A model generated the notes under the pieces. The model was not told where the DNA came from. It saw only the letters and a list, made by a program, of their open reading frames with translations, and ran no database searches. A DNA stretch of 64,000 nucleotides from the NCBI RefSeq assembly GCF_019880635.1, contig NZ_JAINVX010000002.1, positions 434,001 to 498,000 of the forward strand, given 5' to 3'. Both the position numbers and the translations under genes were made by a program. This document shows, piece after piece, positions 1 to 8,293 of the stretch (positions within the stretch are counted from its first letter, which is position 1; every line of letters starts with the position of its first letter). This DNA comes from Hanstruepera marina. Its GTDB lineage: Bacteria; Bacteroidota; Bacteroidia; Flavobacteriales; Flavobacteriaceae.

Positions 1-360
1 ATTTTCAGGCGCATTTGATTCCGCATCGTCTGCTGATTCAGAATCATTATTTACATATTCTTTTTTGAAGTCTTTTTGGTGACGTTCGCTAATAACTTCA
101 TCGCCTTTTTCTTCAATAATGTAATCTGTCATTTCAGCTAGAATGCTATTAAATTCAGAAAAATCTTCTTTGTATAAATAAATTTTATGTTTTTTATAAT
201 GATACGAACCATCATCGTTAGTGAACTTTTTACTTTCTGTAATGGTTAAATAATAATCTCCGGCTTTTGTCGATCTTACATCAAAGAAATAGGTGCGTCT
301 TCCAGCTCTTAATACTTTCGAAAAAATTTCTTCTTTCTCCATCATGTCATTGTTGTTCAT
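1..360 (-). CDS. DUF3276 (PUR-alpha-like) protein, C-terminus cut by window edge
   Basis: The reading frame runs open from an ATG at 358-360 (minus strand) to the window edge, giving about 120 residues that begin MNNNDMMEKEEIFSKV. The core (GRRTYFFDVRST, then GDYYLTITESKK, then YKKHKIYLYKEDF) fits the DUF3276 family of Bacteroidota, a PUR-alpha-like single-stranded nucleic-acid-binding fold related to spirochaete BpuR. The end is rich in Asp, Ser and Glu, a typical disordered tail, so probably only the last residues are missing. In cells it is presumably a small nucleic-acid-binding regulator, but that is known only from related proteins. It lies downstream of the ABC exporter on the same strand, separated by about 150 bases. 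Confidence 0.85.
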   Translation of the reverse strand, partial: MNNNDMMEKEEIFSKVLRAGRRTYFFDVRSTKAGDYYLTITESKKFTNDDGSYHYKKHKIYLYKEDFSEFNSILAEMTDYIIEEKGDEVISERHQKDFKKEYVNNDSESADDAESNAPEN

Positions 361-511
361 TGTCTTAAAACTAATTAAAATCTAAATTATGAGTTCTTCA
401 AAAATCTAAAAAAATAGGTTACGAACCAACAATTTATGAAATTTCTTTTATCTACTTGTAATTTTGTTTTGTATTTACCACAATATCAATAACTTATTGC
501 ATTGTAATGAC

Positions 512-2269
512 TTAATGGCTTTCAGATTCGCTTAATTGTTTTAAGTATAGGTTTTTATAGTAGCCATCTACTTCAATTAAACTATCATGATTGCCTGATT
601 GCACTATTTTACCATCATCTAGAACAATAATATTGTCGGCATTTTTAGCAGCAGATATACGATGGCTCACAATAATTGTTGTTTTACCGGTGGTAAGTTT
701 TTTTAGGTTGTTTAGAATTTTTTCTTCAGTTTCTGTATCTACTGCAGAAAGGCAGTCATCAAACAATAAAACTTTTGGGTCTTTTATTATAGCGCGAGCA
801 ATGGAAACCCGTTGTTTTTGACCACCAGACAAGGTAATACCACGCTCACCTAAAGTGGTATCGTAACCCTTGTTAAAGCCTATAATATTTTTGTGCACTT
901 GCGCATATTTTGCCGCTTGAATAACTTCATCATCAGTAGCAGATTCTTTACCAAATTTGATGTTGTTTTTAATAGTGTCTGAAAACAAAAAAGCATCTTG
1001 AGGTACATAACCAATACTATCCCGTAAACTGTAAAGGTTTACTTGGTCTATAGGTTTTCCATCTATTGTCAAGTCACCATGTTTAATATCGTATAACCGA
1101 CCAATTAATTCCAATATGGTTGATTTTCCTGAACCTGTTTTGCCAATTATGGCTAAAGTTTCACCATGATTCACTTTAAATGATACGCCTTTTAATGCCG
1201 TTATATTGGTATCGTCGTAAGTAAAAGTTACATCCTTAAAGTGGATATCACCTATGATATCTGAAGGATTGTTATTCTTATTTTGAACTTCAGATTCTAT
1301 CTTTAAAAACTCATTAATCCGTTTTTGTGAAGCTTCGGCTTGTTGTACAATTGAAGTTACCCAGCCCACTGTGGCAACAGGCCATGTTAGCATATTAACA
1401 TAAATTATGAATTCTGCTATGGTACCAATACTTTCAATTTCGCCATTTATGTATTGTAAACCACCTATATAAATAACAATTAAATTACTCACACCAATAA
1501 GTAAAATCATCATTGGGAAGAATAAGGCACTAACTCGAACTAAACTCAATTGTTTGTCACGGCTGCCACTAGCCAACTCAACAAAATTCTGATTGGTCTG
1601 TGGTTCAATGCCATAGGATTTTATAATGGCAACACCACTAAAGGTTTCTTGGGTAAACGAAGATAATTTAGATAAGTACTCTTGGACAACGGTGCTTCGT
1701 TTGTGAATTTCTCTACTTAATTTATAAATAGCCACAGAAAGGATAGGTAGAGGAATAATGGTATATAACGTTAGGGTAGGGGCTGCGTTATACATGTAAA
1801 TTAAAGCAATCACAAAAAGTGTCACCGTGTTTATGCTGTACATAATTGCTGGTCCAGCGTACATACGAACACGACCAACATCTTCACTTATGCGGTTCAT
1901 TAAATCACCCGTCCTATTCTTCTTGTAAAAATTTAAGGATAGTTTTTGGTACTGTTGATAAATTTCATTTTTAAGGTCATATTCAATATAGCGCGAAACA
2001 TTAATTATGGTTTGACGCATTAAAAATGTAAAAAGTCCAGCAATAATGGCTGCGACAATAATATAAATTATAGATAGGGTTAGTTCAGCTTTAAAAGCTT
2101 CTCTTGTAATTGAGCCATCCAAACCTTTCTCTATGGCTGTAAAGATTTTGCTGACTAATCGAGGGGTGAATAACAGAAATATTCTAGCTATAATTGTAAT
2201 AATGATTCCCGCCAGTAATTTGTATTTGTATTTTAAGAAGTACTTATTTAAGTGCCTTAATTCTTTCAT
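512..2269 (-). CDS. ABC exporter, fused permease and ATPase (MsbA/LmrA/MdlA type)
   Basis: This 585-residue half-transporter of the inner membrane works as a dimer to export a lipid, drug or peptide; the substrate cannot be told from sequence. The transmembrane domain occupies about residues 15-305 (six helices). The nucleotide-binding domain (about 340-580) has Walker A GKTGSGKST (376-384), signature LSGGQ (480-484), Walker B VLLFDD (500-505), D-loop SAVD and switch His536. The residue after Walker B is Asp (D505) rather than the usual catalytic Glu, as in MdlA/BmrC-type subunits that pair with a second half-transporter. No partner gene is next to it. It is divergent from the leucine dehydrogenase gene. 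Confidence 0.9.
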   Translation of the reverse strand: MKELRHLNKYFLKYKYKLLAGIIITIIARIFLLFTPRLVSKIFTAIEKGLDGSITREAFKAELTLSIIYIIVAAIIAGLFTFLMRQTIINVSRYIEYDLKNEIYQQYQKLSLNFYKKNRTGDLMNRISEDVGRVRMYAGPAIMYSINTVTLFVIALIYMYNAAPTLTLYTIIPLPILSVAIYKLSREIHKRSTVVQEYLSKLSSFTQETFSGVAIIKSYGIEPQTNQNFVELASGSRDKQLSLVRVSALFFPMMILLIGVSNLIVIYIGGLQYINGEIESIGTIAEFIIYVNMLTWPVATVGWVTSIVQQAEASQKRINEFLKIESEVQNKNNNPSDIIGDIHFKDVTFTYDDTNITALKGVSFKVNHGETLAIIGKTGSGKSTILELIGRLYDIKHGDLTIDGKPIDQVNLYSLRDSIGYVPQDAFLFSDTIKNNIKFGKESATDDEVIQAAKYAQVHKNIIGFNKGYDTTLGERGITLSGGQKQRVSIARAIIKDPKVLLFDDCLSAVDTETEEKILNNLKKLTTGKTTIIVSHRISAAKNADNIIVLDDGKIVQSGNHDSLIEVDGYYKNLYLKQLSESESH

Positions 2270-2328
2270 TAACGATTTGGTTTCTAATATAAAGTTTTTA
2301 ACAAATTCTTATTTTAATCTTAATTATG

Positions 2329-2359
2329 TTGTTTTAACCCTAATATTCACTTAATTTTG
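2329..2359 (+). promoter_or_regulatory. Bacteroidota-type promoter of leucine dehydrogenase gene
   Basis: TTG at 2329-2331 (-33 element) and TAATTTTG at 2352-2359 (-7 element, consensus TAnnTTTG) are separated by 20 bases. Transcription would start near 2366, about 50 bases before the ATG at 2415. Confidence 0.6.
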
Positions 2360-2414
2360 CATGCTCTTTTTATGAATCGTTTAAATGAGCGGTTAAATAT
2401 TAAATTAAATTTAG

Positions 2415-3518
2415 ATGGATACAGACATAATTAATGCAAAAGAACTTTATAAAGCAGATCCCGTTTTTGGTCAGCTTTCATTCGATAATCACGAACAAAT
2501 AGTTTTTTGCAACGACAAAGATACAGGTTTAAAAGCAATAATAGGTATTCATAACACAGTCTTAGGACCTGCTTTGGGCGGAACTAGAATGTGGAATTAT
2601 GCCAACGAATGGGAGGCTTTAAATGATGTCTTGCGTTTGTCGCGTGGTATGACCTTTAAGTCAGCTATCACGGGTTTAAATTTAGGTGGTGGAAAAGCCG
2701 TTATTATTGGTGATGCCAAAACTCAAAAAACACCGGAATTAATGAAGAAGTTTGGTGAGTTTGTACATTCGTTAAGCGGAAAGTACATTACTGCTGAAGA
2801 TGTAGGTATGACCACTGCTGATATGGATACGGTTCGTGAGGTTACACCTTATGTTACGGGAATTTCAGAATCTATAGGAGGAGCAGGAAACCCTTCGCCA
2901 ATCACGGCTTATGGTGTGTTTATGGGTATGAAAGCCGCTGCAAAGTATAAGTTTGGTAGCGATGTGCTAGAAGGAAAAACTGTTTTTGTACAAGGTATTG
3001 GTAATGTAGGAGAAGCTTTGGTTGAACATTTAGTTGATGAAGGTGCCGAAGTTACCATTTCAGATATTAGTCAAGATAGGTTAGAGGAGGTACGCTCAAA
3101 ATACGGAGTAACCATCTATGGCGGTAATGACATTTACAGTGAAGATATGGATATTTATGCCCCTTGTGCACTAGGCGCAACTATTAATGATGATACTATT
3201 TACAATTTAAAAGCAAAAATTGTAGCTGGAGCGGCCAATAATCAATTGGCAGTAGAAGAAAAGCATGGGAAAATATTACAAGATCGTGGTATTGTGTATG
3301 CGCCAGACTTCTTAATAAATGCAGGTGGTATTATTAATGTATACGCCGAGTTGGAAGGTTACGATAGAAAAGAGATTATGCGTAAGACAGAAAATATCTA
3401 TAACACAACGTTAGAGATATTGAAGAATGCTGAAACGCATAACATAACAACTAATCATGCGGCTTTAAATATTGCAAAGCAACGCATTGAGACAAGAAAA
3501 CAAGAGAATTCAAAATAA
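2415..3518 (+). CDS. Leucine/Glu/Phe/Val dehydrogenase family enzyme
   Basis: NAD-dependent oxidative deamination of branched-chain amino acids (leucine dehydrogenase type, EC 1.4.1.9) or a close relative; cytosolic. The 367 residues match the usual size. Lys82 (GMTFKSA) and Lys94 (LNLGGGKA) are the substrate-binding and catalytic lysines of the family. A Rossmann motif GIGNVG lies at 194-199 for NAD. The short form and the GGTRMW motif favour leucine/valine over glutamate as substrate; glutamate dehydrogenases are longer. It may feed branched-chain 2-oxoacids into catabolism or branched fatty-acid synthesis, which is inference. A hairpin overlapping the nusB promoter lies just after the stop. 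Confidence 0.9.
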   Translation: MDTDIINAKELYKADPVFGQLSFDNHEQIVFCNDKDTGLKAIIGIHNTVLGPALGGTRMWNYANEWEALNDVLRLSRGMTFKSAITGLNLGGGKAVIIGDAKTQKTPELMKKFGEFVHSLSGKYITAEDVGMTTADMDTVREVTPYVTGISESIGGAGNPSPITAYGVFMGMKAAAKYKFGSDVLEGKTVFVQGIGNVGEALVEHLVDEGAEVTISDISQDRLEEVRSKYGVTIYGGNDIYSEDMDIYAPCALGATINDDTIYNLKAKIVAGAANNQLAVEEKHGKILQDRGIVYAPDFLINAGGIINVYAELEGYDRKEIMRKTENIYNTTLEILKNAETHNITTNHAALNIAKQRIETRKQENSK

Positions 3519-3534
3519 TTCTTTAAAATAATAG

Positions 3535-3569
3535 TATTTTTGCGAGGCGATAGTGTATACTTTCGCCTC
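3535..3569 (+). promoter_or_regulatory. nusB promoter overlapping a hairpin
   Basis: TATTTTTG at 3535-3542 is a good -7 element; I see no clear -33 TTG. It abuts a 26-base imperfect palindrome at 3544-3569: arms GAGGCGA and TCGCCTC, plus inner pairs 52-54/59-61 and one T-T mismatch, followed by TTT. The hairpin may terminate the dehydrogenase transcript or lie at the nusB transcript start. Confidence 0.45.
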
Positions 3570-3594
3570 TTTAAATAAAAAGTTCTTTGTAAAT

Positions 3595-4539
3595 ATGCTA
3601 AACAGAAGACATATTCGCATAAAGGTTATGCAAACTATTTACGCTTATAAAGGCGGAGAAGGAGGTGATTTTAAAGCAGACCAAACATTTTTGTTAAGAA
3701 GTATAGAGAATATGTATTCGCTTTACTTATTACAATTATCCTTATTGGTTGAAATTCAAAAACGCGAAGCTATTTACGTTGAGAAAACCCAAAAAAAGCA
3801 CCTCGCTACTTCAGAGGATAAAAACCCTAATCAAAAGTTTGCTAACAATGAAGTGTTGTTGTATTTAAAAAACAACACAGCGCTTCAAGAGGCTATAGAA
3901 GATTATAAGGTCAAGAATTGGGACCTGGACAACGAATATGTAGATGTACTGTTTAAAGCCATTAAATCTAGTAACTTGTATAATGAATACATGCAAACTA
4001 GAACCTCCAACTTTAATGAAGATAAAAACTTTGTTATAGACATTTACAAAGAAATTATAGCGCCTAACGATAAGTTGTATGATTACTTAGAAGATCAGAA
4101 CTTAACATGGATAGACGATCTACCGGTTATAAATACTACCATAGTAAAACTGTTGCGTAAGCTTAAGCCAAACGCTTCAGATAGGCACATGCTACCAGAA
4201 TTATTTAAAGATATTGATGACCGTGAGTTTGCACTAGACCTGTTTAAGAAGACCATTTTAAACCAAAATGAGCTAAACTCTGAAATTGGAGAGAAAACAA
4301 AAAACTGGGAAGCCGATCGTATAGCCAATATTGATCAGGTGTTGTTGCAAATGGCAATATGTGAGCTTAAAAACTTTCCGTCTATACCAGTAAAGGTAAC
4401 CATAAACGAGTATTTGGAAATCGCTAAAGAGTACTCAACACCAAAGAGTAGTATTTTTATAAATGGTATTCTAGATAATTTGGTTAAAGAGTATCAAGAA
4501 GCCAATACGTTAAATAAAACCGGTCGTGGGTTGATGTAA
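3595..4539 (+). CDS. nusB: Transcription antitermination factor NusB, long Bacteroidota form
   Basis: NusB with NusE binds boxA RNA and promotes antitermination in rRNA operons. I start it at the ATG at 3595 (MLNRRHIRIKVMQTIYAYK), the normal NusB opening. An in-frame GTG at 3553 would add 14 residues but lies inside the hairpin and too close to the -7 element. The product is 314 residues, over twice the E. coli length. The helical NusB core is in the C-terminal part (WEADRIANIDQVLLQMAICE, then VTINEYLEIAKEYSTPKSSIFINGILD in two blocks), with a long helical N-terminal extension usual in this phylum. The DUF1573 and yajC genes follow closely, probably as one operon. Confidence 0.92.
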   Translation: MLNRRHIRIKVMQTIYAYKGGEGGDFKADQTFLLRSIENMYSLYLLQLSLLVEIQKREAIYVEKTQKKHLATSEDKNPNQKFANNEVLLYLKNNTALQEAIEDYKVKNWDLDNEYVDVLFKAIKSSNLYNEYMQTRTSNFNEDKNFVIDIYKEIIAPNDKLYDYLEDQNLTWIDDLPVINTTIVKLLRKLKPNASDRHMLPELFKDIDDREFALDLFKKTILNQNELNSEIGEKTKNWEADRIANIDQVLLQMAICELKNFPSIPVKVTINEYLEIAKEYSTPKSSIFINGILDNLVKEYQEANTLNKTGRGLM

Positions 4540-4585
4540 TTAGAAATAATTACTACATTTACGCCCCAAACAAAAATTTTTTATT

Positions 4586-5077
4586 ATGAAAAAAATAATA
4601 TTAGGATTAAGTGCACTATGCATGATTGCATTCACATCTTGTAAAGAAGATGCCACACAAAAAATTGATGAAAAAAATGTAGCAGAGGCTGCTGAAAGAG
4701 ATGCTAACTCATCAAAATTCCCTGTGATTACATTTGATAAGACAGAGCATGATTTTGGTGAAATTGAAGCTAAAACAGCTGTAGAAACTGTTTTTTCGTA
4801 CACTAACACTGGTGATGCCCCTTTGGTAATTACAGATATTAAGAGTTCATGTGGTTGTACTGTGCCTCAAGATTGGAGTAAAGAGCCTTTAGCTCCTGGA
4901 GATAGCGGTAGCTTTACTGTAAAATTTAATGGATCTGGTAAAAATAAAGTATCTAAAACAGTTACTGTAACAGCCAATACAGAAAAAGGTAAAGAGACTG
5001 TAAAAATTACAGCTTTCGTTAAACCAGACCCTGACGCAGTTACACCAGCTAAAGCTACTATCCCACAAGTTAAGTAA
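4586..5077 (+). CDS. DUF1573 lipoprotein
   Basis: A 163-residue exported lipoprotein: hydrophobic start and lipobox FTSC with lipidated Cys19. A DUF1573 Ig-like domain spans about 45-160, with the hallmark HDFGEIEA near 55-62 and SSCGCTVP near 87-94. The domain is common in Bacteroidota periplasmic and surface proteins, and its exact role is unknown; it resembles an immunoglobulin-type adhesion or scaffold fold. It sits between nusB and yajC, an order often seen in Flavobacteriaceae, 46 bases after nusB and 3 bases before yajC, so the genes are probably co-transcribed. Confidence 0.9.
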   Translation: MKKIILGLSALCMIAFTSCKEDATQKIDEKNVAEAAERDANSSKFPVITFDKTEHDFGEIEAKTAVETVFSYTNTGDAPLVITDIKSSCGCTVPQDWSKEPLAPGDSGSFTVKFNGSGKNKVSKTVTVTANTEKGKETVKITAFVKPDPDAVTPAKATIPQVK

Positions 5078-5080
5078 TTC

Positions 5081-5371
5081 ATGGGAGAAGGTGGTTTAAG
5101 TACATTTTTGCCGTTTATTTTAATGTTTGTTGTCGTGTATTTTTTCATGATAGCACCACAGATGAAACGTCAAAAGCAAGAAAAAAAATTCGCAGCCGAG
5201 TTAAAGAAGGGCGACAAAGTGATTACCAAAAGCGGTATGCATGGTAAGGTTGTTGAACTTAATGACAAAGATGGCAGTTGTGTTATTGAAACTCTAGCAG
5301 GTAAAATTAAGTTTGATAAATCGGCCATTTCTATGGAAATGAGCAAGAAATTAAATACACCAGCTAAATAA
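5081..5371 (+). CDS. yajC: Sec translocase accessory protein YajC
   Basis: Small inner-membrane protein that associates with SecDF-YidC and supports protein export. The 96 residues include one N-terminal membrane helix (about 8-26, ending FFMIAPQMKRQKQEKK) followed by a small basic cytosolic domain with the family motif KKGDKVITKSGMHGKV. It begins 3 bases after the DUF1573 stop and is the last gene before a strong terminator. In many relatives a YbbR-like gene and coaE follow; here the operon stops at yajC. Confidence 0.93.
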   Translation: MGEGGLSTFLPFILMFVVVYFFMIAPQMKRQKQEKKFAAELKKGDKVITKSGMHGKVVELNDKDGSCVIETLAGKIKFDKSAISMEMSKKLNTPAK

Positions 5372-5392
5372 TATAGTTTTAAAATATATTAC

Positions 5393-5430
5393 AAAAAACT
5401 CCGAAGTCGCCTTCGGAGTTTTTTTTATTT
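5393..5430 (+). terminator. Rho-independent terminator after yajC
   Basis: Perfect 9-bp stem ACTCCGAAG/CTTCGGAGT (5398-5406 and 5411-5419) with loop TCGC, preceded by A6 and followed by T8. The flanking A and T runs make it potentially bidirectional, but the convergent minus-strand gene is separated from it by the REP-like element. Confidence 0.9.
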
Positions 5431-5433
5431 TTT

Positions 5434-5458
5434 GTCATTCCGCACTTGATGCGGAATC
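5434..5458. repeat. REP-like palindromic element
   Basis: GTC, then an 8-bp perfect stem ATTCCGCA (5437-5444) / TGCGGAAT (5450-5457) around the loop CTTGA. Sequences of the form GTCATTCC-palindrome-GGAAT recur as dispersed intergenic repeats in many bacterial genomes, flavobacteria included. It lies between convergent genes, the usual place for such elements. No second copy is present in this window. Confidence 0.55.
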
Positions 5459-5467
5459 TATTAATAA

Positions 5468-6067
5468 CTAGCAGTTTTTGTATTTGTCATGCAAGCCAAC
5501 ACCTTGTAAAATCATAGGCGTAATTTTTTCTATCCGTGATAGTTTGGTAGCCTCACGTTTGGCAGATTCTATGTGTTCACAGTACTCACGTTGTTTGCCA
5601 GGAGTTAAGGCCTTAAAACTCTTGTGGACACCAGGCTGACTTTTAAAAAGTATTTTTAGCTCATTGGGAATAGTCACATTTTTGCCTTTTCGCTCAGGTT
5701 TTATTTCTTTACCTAGTTTTTGGTTTTCAATGGCTTCTTTAACGTAAGCCAGCACAGCCGCTTGATCTATATCCTCAATACTTTCAAAGCGCATTTGGCG
5801 TAAGGCTTTGGTTTTGCCTTCTTGGGCATTTACCAGTAAGTTCTTTTCATCCTTGAGAAACACACCATTAAAAAACCAAATACCAAAATGGTTTTTAAAG
5901 GCACCTAAACCCACCACATTTTTGCCATTAAGCACATATACAGGTGCGCTCCATTTTAGGGTTTCTTCTAATTCGGTTTTGGTAATAATATCACGCAAAA
6001 GCGTTAAGGCTTCTCCAAAATGACTGTTGTTTTCTACATATTCTTCTACAGATGTGACTTTTTTCAT
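5468..6067 (-). CDS. YdeI/OmpD-associated, DUF1801-domain protein
   Basis: I start it at the ATG at 6065-6067 (MKKVTSVEEYVENNSHFGEA), giving 199 residues. The frame stays open upstream to 6184, but that extension runs through two hairpins and looks non-coding. The N-terminal half is a DUF1801-type domain (LKWSAPVYVLNGKNVVGLGAF, here in two parts; the family has the core W-x-x-P-x-Y). The C-terminal half has the YdeI/OmdA pattern KQREYCEHIESAKREATKLSRI. Such proteins are cytosolic with no established biochemical activity; YdeI of E. coli was linked to bacteriocin tolerance. Nothing suggests it is co-regulated with neighbours. Confidence 0.8.
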   Translation of the reverse strand: MKKVTSVEEYVENNSHFGEALTLLRDIITKTELEETLKWSAPVYVLNGKNVVGLGAFKNHFGIWFFNGVFLKDEKNLLVNAQEGKTKALRQMRFESIEDIDQAAVLAYVKEAIENQKLGKEIKPERKGKNVTIPNELKILFKSQPGVHKSFKALTPGKQREYCEHIESAKREATKLSRIEKITPMILQGVGLHDKYKNC

Positions 6068-6121
6068 AATTCGTTTAACGTATTTTTGTATGGTTTTTTG
6101 CAGGAAAAGTACGGGAGTCAT

Positions 6122-6177
6122 TTTCCATTGTTGTGGAAAGATAATTAATAAGATTGAATTTCCGGCGAGGAAATTCA
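6122..6177. repeat. Two adjacent hairpins between 5468-6067 and 6185-6847 genes
   Basis: Hairpin A: TTTCCA (6122-6127) / TGGAAA (6134-6139), 6-base loop. Hairpin B: perfect 9-bp stem TGAATTTCC (6155-6163) / GGAAATTCA (6169-6177), 5-base loop. Neither is followed by a T run on the minus strand, so they are weak as terminators; they may be intergenic repeats or mRNA structure downstream of the 6185 gene. Confidence 0.4.
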
Positions 6178-6184
6178 GCCGCAA

Positions 6185-6847
6185 TTAATTATGCGTCTTG
6201 TTGTAGTGCGTTTTTATTTCATTTATTAAGTCATCATATGAATAGTTTGAATTCATTTGAATCACTTTTTCAATTCTGCAAGGCTTTATATCTTTGAATA
6301 ACAGAATTTCATAGTCTTCAAAAACAAATTCCATAAAGTCAGGATTATCAAAAAAATCCTTTTCAGCCTTTTTAGGATTTGATTTTATCAATTTCAATCC
6401 TGATGCGATAATTTTTCTATCATCTGATTTATAAATTCCGTCTTTATCTAAATAACTGGAGTCATCTATTGTATTTCCTATTCGCCAAATTATTGTCTGT
6501 TCATAATTTTGCTTTAATTCCTTGAAATCATTAAATACAAATTGCGGATTACTATATAATATTTCGTTCAGATCATATCTTTTTTTTGATATGACTTCAA
6601 AATCTTCATTATATTCTGTTTTTGTATCAATACACCAATGGCCATGAACTAAAGGGAAATCATTTCTTTCTAATTCAAATATCATTCCTATATATTCTTT
6701 ATCATTCAGCAAAAAGTCAAGCCACCAGCGATTTAAGTTTTTAAATGGTGTAAGAATTGCACACGAAATCCAAGTATCAGTTATTAGAATTCCTTTTTCT
6801 AAAATTTGACTTTTATTTTCTTTTGGTGTCCAATGTATTACTTTCAT
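6185..6847 (-). CDS. Unrecognised 220-residue protein
   Basis: I do not recognise the family. The protein is soluble (no signal peptide or membrane helix), rich in Asn, Lys, Ile and Trp, and starts at ATG 6845-6847 (MKVIHWTPKENKSQILEKGI). The opening, an aromatic/His-x-Thr-Pro, Asn, then Ile-Leu-x-x-Gly, faintly resembles the start of ADP-ribosyltransferase-fold families (DarT/DUF4433, KptA), where such a His and the following turn contact NAD. This is a weak analogy. Other visible blocks are RWWLDFLLNDKEYIGMIFEL near 40-60 and TIIWRIGN near 118-125. It stands alone between a YdeI-like gene and pepT, and is more A+T-rich than its neighbours, suggesting a recent arrival. Confidence 0.75.
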   Translation of the reverse strand: MKVIHWTPKENKSQILEKGILITDTWISCAILTPFKNLNRWWLDFLLNDKEYIGMIFELERNDFPLVHGHWCIDTKTEYNEDFEVISKKRYDLNEILYSNPQFVFNDFKELKQNYEQTIIWRIGNTIDDSSYLDKDGIYKSDDRKIIASGLKLIKSNPKKAEKDFFDNPDFMEFVFEDYEILLFKDIKPCRIEKVIQMNSNYSYDDLINEIKTHYNKTHN

Positions 6848-6918
6848 TATTTCGATTTCAAACGCACTAAAACAACAGTTAAACCAAGTTCGAATATTTT
6901 TTTCCTAAAGTCAACCGC

Positions 6919-8163
6919 CTAGGCTTCATGTTTTTTAGCCGTCAATTCCGCAATCTTACATATAACCTCTGTGGCTTTTATGATGCTTTCTACTGGTACA
7001 TATTCATAACGTCCGTGAAAGTTATGGCCACCAGCAAAAATATTAGGACAAGGTAAGCCCATATAGCTTAATTGTGAACCATCTGTACCACCACGAATGG
7101 GTTTTATAAGCGGTTTAATGTTCAGTTGTTTCATGGCTTCTTCGGCTATATCTACAATATGCATTACGGGCTCAACCTTTTCTTTCATATTGAAATATTG
7201 GTCTGTAATTTCTAGGGTTATAACTTCTCGTCCATATTGTTCGTTAAGCTCGTTGGCCAACTTTTGCATGACTTCTTTTCGTGCTTCAAAATGCCCTTTG
7301 TCGTGGTCGCGAATAATATATTGTAAAACGGTTTCTTCAACAGCTCCTTTCATATTGTGTAAATGGAAAAAGCCTTGATAGCCTTCGGTATGTTCTGGTG
7401 TTTCCATTCGTGGTAAAGAATTGATGTATTCTGTAGCAATGTACATGGAGTTTACCATTTTACCTTTGGCGTAACCAGGATGAACAATTTTACCCTTTAC
7501 TTTTACAACAGCTCCAGCAGCGTTAAAGTTTTCGTATTCCAATTCGCCTACTTGACTACCATCCATAGTATAAGCCCAATCGGCTGCAAACTTTTCAACA
7601 TCAAATTTATGAGCGCCACGACCAATTTCTTCGTCAGGGGTAAAACCTACACGAATGGTTCCATGTTTTATTTCTGGATGCTGTATTAAGTATTCCATTG
7701 CCGAGATAATTTCACATATACCTGCCTTATCATCAGCGCCTAAAAGCGTAGTGCCATCAGTAGTGATTAAGGTCTGACCTTTATACATGAGTAAATCTTC
7801 AAAATAGTCAGGAGAAAGCACAATATTTTCAGCTTCATTTAAAACAATATCTTTGCCATCGTAGTTTTCTACGATTTGAGGTTTTACGTTGGCACCTGTA
7901 AAATCAGGGCTTGTGTCAAAGTGCGATATAAACCCAATGGTAGGAACATCATGATCCACATTGCTTGGTAGTGTTGCCATGATATAGGCGTTTTCGTCTA
8001 TAGTAACATCGGTTAATCCTATTGATTTCAATTCATCAACCAAGGTATTGGCTAAATCCCATTGTTTTTCAGTACTTGGTGTAGTTTCAGATTCAGGATC
8101 GGATTCTGTATCAACGGTTACGTAACTTGTAAATCTATTTATAATGTGGTTTTTGTCTATCAT
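6919..8163 (-). CDS. pepT: Peptidase T (tripeptide aminopeptidase)
   Basis: Cytosolic zinc aminopeptidase (M20B, EC 3.4.11.4) that removes the N-terminal residue of tripeptides. The 414 residues are full length. Metal and catalytic residues are present: His81 and Asp83 (ISHFDTSPD), bridging Asp144 (LGADDKAG), catalytic Glu178 and metal-binding Glu179 ([11 protein letters not shown]), a later Asp in the [10 protein letters not shown] block, and the C-terminal His in [10 protein letters not shown]. The lid/dimerisation domain lies between about 210 and 320. A minus-strand TATTTTTG (-7-like) lies at 8180-8187, only about 17 bases before the ATG, giving a very short leader. The gene is monocistronic as far as I can see. 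Confidence 0.95.
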   Translation of the reverse strand: MIDKNHIINRFTSYVTVDTESDPESETTPSTEKQWDLANTLVDELKSIGLTDVTIDENAYIMATLPSNVDHDVPTIGFISHFDTSPDFTGANVKPQIVENYDGKDIVLNEAENIVLSPDYFEDLLMYKGQTLITTDGTTLLGADDKAGICEIISAMEYLIQHPEIKHGTIRVGFTPDEEIGRGAHKFDVEKFAADWAYTMDGSQVGELEYENFNAAGAVVKVKGKIVHPGYAKGKMVNSMYIATEYINSLPRMETPEHTEGYQGFFHLHNMKGAVEETVLQYIIRDHDKGHFEARKEVMQKLANELNEQYGREVITLEITDQYFNMKEKVEPVMHIVDIAEEAMKQLNIKPLIKPIRGGTDGSQLSYMGLPCPNIFAGGHNFHGRYEYVPVESIIKATEVICKIAELTAKKHEA

Positions 8164-8243
8164 GGCTAGTTATTTTCGTCAAAAATAAAAATATCATTCG
8201 GGATATTAAACTATAAATTCTTGTAATTTAATTTATTGTGTGC

Positions 8244-8274
8244 TTTGATTACATTTAAAATAAAATTACTTTAG
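8244..8274 (+). promoter_or_regulatory. Promoter of the efflux operon
   Basis: TTTG at 8244-8247, a 19-base spacer, then TACTTTAG at 8267-8274 (one mismatch to TAnnTTTG). The spacing is ideal and the ATG follows at 8294. I see no clear inverted repeat that would mark a TetR-type operator, and no regulator gene is adjacent. Confidence 0.55.
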
Positions 8275-8293
8275 CTTATATAATTTCCTTTTA

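Noticed and set aside
3553-3594. GTG start 14 codons upstream of nusB
   Set aside because: It lies inside the hairpin and only 10 bases after the -7 element, and the ATG at 3595 gives the normal NusB opening.
6068-6184. Longer N-terminus for the YdeI-like protein
   Set aside because: It would read through two hairpins and has no homology; the ATG at 6067 gives a normal domain start.
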